From Motilibacter deserti (GTDB lineage Bacteria > Actinomycetota > Actinomycetes > Motilibacterales > Motilibacteraceae), in NCBI RefSeq assembly GCF_011250635.1, contig NZ_JAANNP010000001.1, positions 590,933 to 654,932 of the forward strand: DNA of 64,000 bases, written 5' to 3'. Shown here piece by piece: positions 62,031 to 64,000 of the stretch (position 1 is the stretch's first letter; every line of letters starts with the position of its first letter). Under the pieces are notes generated by a model. The model had not been told where the DNA came from, did not search any database, and was given only the letters and a program-made list of their open reading frames with translations. A program made the position numbers and the translations under genes.

Positions 62031-63039
62031 ACCTCGCTTCCCCGCTGCCAGCTTCGCCCTTCTGCTCGCGTTCGGGCTGCTGGCCGGCTGCGGCGGAGGC
62101 TCGACCGGTGCGACCCCGCGCGAGGCAACGGAGTCGAGCGCCGCGGGCACGGTTCGGGGCGTCGACAGCCGGACGCTGCACCCGCTCGGCACCGTCCCCA
62201 CCCCGGAGCTGCCGGTCACCGTCGACTCCGCCGACGGCCGGAAGGTCACGGTGGAGGACGCGAGCCGCATCATCCCGCTCACCGGCTCCATCGCCGAGAT
62301 CGTCTTCTCCCTCGGCCTCGGCGACAACGTCGTGGGGCGCGACGTGGCCACGACGTTCCACGAGGCCGAAGGCCTTCCCGTGGTGACCCACGCCCATGAC
62401 GTGTCCGCGGAGGGCGTGCTGGCGCTCCGGCCGACGGTGGTGCTGGCGGACACCGACACCGGGCCGAAGGAGTCGCTCGAGCAGCTGCGCAAGGCAGGCG
62501 TGCCCATCGTCGTCCTCGACACGGCGACGAGCCTCGAGGACGTCCTCCCGCGCATCACGACGATCGCGAGCGCGCTGGGCGTCGCCAGGGCCGGGAAGCA
62601 GCTGGCCGAGCGGACGACCGCCGAGATCCGCGCCGCCCAGGCTCAGGTCCCGTCCGGTGGCACCAAGCCCCGGGTCGCCTTCCTCTACCTGCGCGGCACG
62701 GCCGGGGTCTACCTGCTCGGCGGCAAGGGCTCGGGAGCAGACTCCCTCATCGCAGCCGCGGGCGCGCAGGACGCCGGAACGGCCCTGGGGCTCGACGCCT
62801 TCACGCCGATCACGACCGAGGCCCTCGTCGCGGCGCGGCCCGACGTCATCCTCGTGATGAGCAAGGGGCTGGAGTCGGTCGGCGGCGTCGACGGCATGGT
62901 CAAGATCGCCGGCATCGCCCAGACCCCCGCCGGCCGCGACCGCCGCATCGTCTCGGTCGAGGACGGGGTTCTGCTCAACTTCGGCCCGCGCACGGCGCAG
63001 GTGCTCGCCGACCTGGTCGGCCGGCTGCACGGCTCGTGA
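62023..63039 (+). CDS. hmuT: Heme ABC transporter substrate-binding lipoprotein
   Basis: A 338-residue class III binding protein. The lipobox is LLAGC with Cys23. SRIIPLTGSIAEIVFSLGLGDNVVGRD and ALRPTVVLADTDTGP are typical of IsdE/HmuT/BtuF proteins. HmuT proteins bind heme through one His and one Tyr; candidates are the His in VVTHAHD and the Tyr in GTAGVYLLGG. It is tethered outside the membrane and hands heme to HmuU. ATG 62023 overlaps the previous gene by 8 bp and its stop overlaps the hmuU ATG (TGATG). Confidence 0.9.
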   Translation: MREPRFPAASFALLLAFGLLAGCGGGSTGATPREATESSAAGTVRGVDSRTLHPLGTVPTPELPVTVDSADGRKVTVEDASRIIPLTGSIAEIVFSLGLGDNVVGRDVATTFHEAEGLPVVTHAHDVSAEGVLALRPTVVLADTDTGPKESLEQLRKAGVPIVVLDTATSLEDVLPRITTIASALGVARAGKQLAERTTAEIRAAQAQVPSGGTKPRVAFLYLRGTAGVYLLGGKGSGADSLIAAAGAQDAGTALGLDAFTPITTEALVAARPDVILVMSKGLESVGGVDGMVKIAGIAQTPAGRDRRIVSVEDGVLLNFGPRTAQVLADLVGRLHGS

Positions 63040-64000
63040 TGCGGCCGCTCGCTCCCGCCACCGCACGCGGCCGCACGCGCGGGCCCGTGCTGCTCGCCGG
63101 CCTCGCGCTCGCCCTCGTCGCGGTGGTCCTGCTGGCCTGCGCGACCGGGGCGTACTCCGTTCCTCCCCTGCAGGTCCTCTCCTCGGTCCTGCACCGGGTG
63201 GGCGTCGACGTCGGGACGATGCCCGACCCGACCGGTGAAACTGTCTTGTGGGAAATCCGCTTCCCCCGTGTCGTCCTCGGTGCGCTGGTGGGGGCGTCGC
63301 TCGCGTGCGCCGGGGCCTTGATGCAGGGCGTCTTCGGCAACCCGCTCGCAGAGCCAGGGGTCATCGGCGTCTCGTCGGGCGCGGCGCTCGGCGCGGTCGC
63401 GGCCATCGCGCTGGGCGTCTCGGGGTTCGGCGGCTGGACGGTCACGGGAGCCGCGTTCCTCGGCGGGCTCGTGACGACGCTGGGGGTCTACGCGTTCTCC
63501 CGGTCCTCGGGCCGGGCCGAGGTCGTGACCCTGGTGCTGACCGGCATCGCCGTCAACGCCGTGACGGGCGCAGCCATCGGGCTGCTGACGTTCTTCGCCG
63601 ACGACGCGGAACTGCGCAGCATCACCTTCTGGAACCTCGGCAGCATCGGCTCGGCGACGTGGCCGGCGGTGTGGGCGGTCGCGCCGGTCGCGGCGCTGGG
63701 GCTCCTCGCCGCTCCGCGCTTCGCCCGGCGGCTCGACCTGCTCGCGCTCGGCGACCACCCGGCGCGCCACCTCGGGGTGGACGTCGAGCGGCTGCGCCTG
63801 GTGCTGATCGTCGTCGTGGCCCTGCTCACCTCCGCCGCGGTCGCCGTCGCGGGCATCATCAGCTTCGTCGGGCTCGTCGTGCCCCACGCCGTCCGGATGG
63901 TCGCCGGGCCGGGCCACCGGCTGCTGGTGCCCGCGAGCGCGCTCGCCGGCGCGGCCGTCCTCATCGCCGGGGACCTCGCCGCGCGGACGATCGCCGCGCC
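63039..64000 (+). CDS. hmuU: Heme ABC transporter permease (partial, runs off the window)
   Basis: The frame from ATG 63039 stays open to the window end, giving about 320 residues of a FecCD-family permease. Landmarks are LWEIRFPRVVLGALVGASLACAGALMQGVFGNPLAEPGVIGVSSGAALGAV (split here: RFPRVVLGALVG, NPLAEPGVIGVSSGAAL), LTGIAVNAVTGA, FWNLGSIGSATWPAV and the cytoplasmic coupling region ALGDHPARHLGV, then GIISFVGLVVPHAVRMV. It imports heme with HmuT; an HmuV ATPase is expected just beyond 64000. Confidence 0.93.
   Translation, partial: MRPLAPATARGRTRGPVLLAGLALALVAVVLLACATGAYSVPPLQVLSSVLHRVGVDVGTMPDPTGETVLWEIRFPRVVLGALVGASLACAGALMQGVFGNPLAEPGVIGVSSGAALGAVAAIALGVSGFGGWTVTGAAFLGGLVTTLGVYAFSRSSGRAEVVTLVLTGIAVNAVTGAAIGLLTFFADDAELRSITFWNLGSIGSATWPAVWAVAPVAALGLLAAPRFARRLDLLALGDHPARHLGVDVERLRLVLIVVVALLTSAAVAVAGIISFVGLVVPHAVRMVAGPGHRLLVPASALAGAAVLIAGDLAARTIAA

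Overview
The window is very GC-rich (around 70% or more), uses GTG and even TTG starts freely, and packs genes with 1-4 bp stop/start overlaps. Together with a mycothiol-type DsbA nitroreductase, an F420/PPOX enzyme, paired clpP genes, an MreBCD-PBP2-RodA cluster next to TIGR03960/TIGR03936/RNase E, and IdeR/DtxR-like iron boxes, this points to a chromosomal segment of a high-GC Actinomycete. I cannot name the genus from sequence alone. There is no rRNA, no CRISPR array and no recognisable IS transposase.

Region 1 (1-29.4 kb, almost all minus strand) is a conserved housekeeping and cell-shape block. Read in the direction of transcription it runs tig, clpP1, clpP2, clpX, valS, folC, (DUF4233, ndk), mreB, mreC, mreD, mrdA, rodA, TIGR03960, TIGR03936, rne. 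tRNA-Pro(TGG) and tRNA-Gly(TCC) lie beside tig. Two accessory islands interrupt it. One (3.4-7.3 kb) holds a winged-helix regulator, an MFS exporter, a DUF559-type protein and repeat-rich spacers. The other (14.6-20.0 kb, plus strand) is a MacA/MacB-like efflux operon with a DUF5666 protein and a lipoprotein, bounded by short tandem arrays. A large hairpin carrying two DnaA-box-like motifs separates folC from valS.

Region 2 (29.4-43.6 kb) is a surface-polysaccharide locus: a Wzm/Wzt-type ABC exporter whose two halves are on opposite strands, a GT4-GT2 fusion, a GT11 fucosyltransferase, two GT2 enzymes, a NodB deacetylase flanked by two paralogous GT2-methyltransferase fusions, and another SAM methyltransferase. 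OsmC and DUF5995 genes sit in the middle.

Region 3 (43.6-58.2 kb) is metabolic: rpiB, the DsbA/mycothiol nitroreductase and pepN in the order known from mycobacteria, an ArsR/SRPBCC pair, a GH3 hexosaminidase, a DUF4394 secreted protein, malQ, an HNH protein, a prolyl oligopeptidase and an MscS channel.

Region 4 (58.2-64.0 kb) is a heme acquisition and degradation locus: a DUF2470 protein, heme oxygenase, HmuT, HmuU (running off the end) and three secreted or surface-anchored proteins. These three share a disulfide-patterned domain that I relate to the neocarzinostatin fold. The locus has a divergent promoter with iron-box-like sequences. The three proteins look like a surface heme-capture relay built from a domain not normally linked to heme, and this is the best candidate here for an undescribed system.
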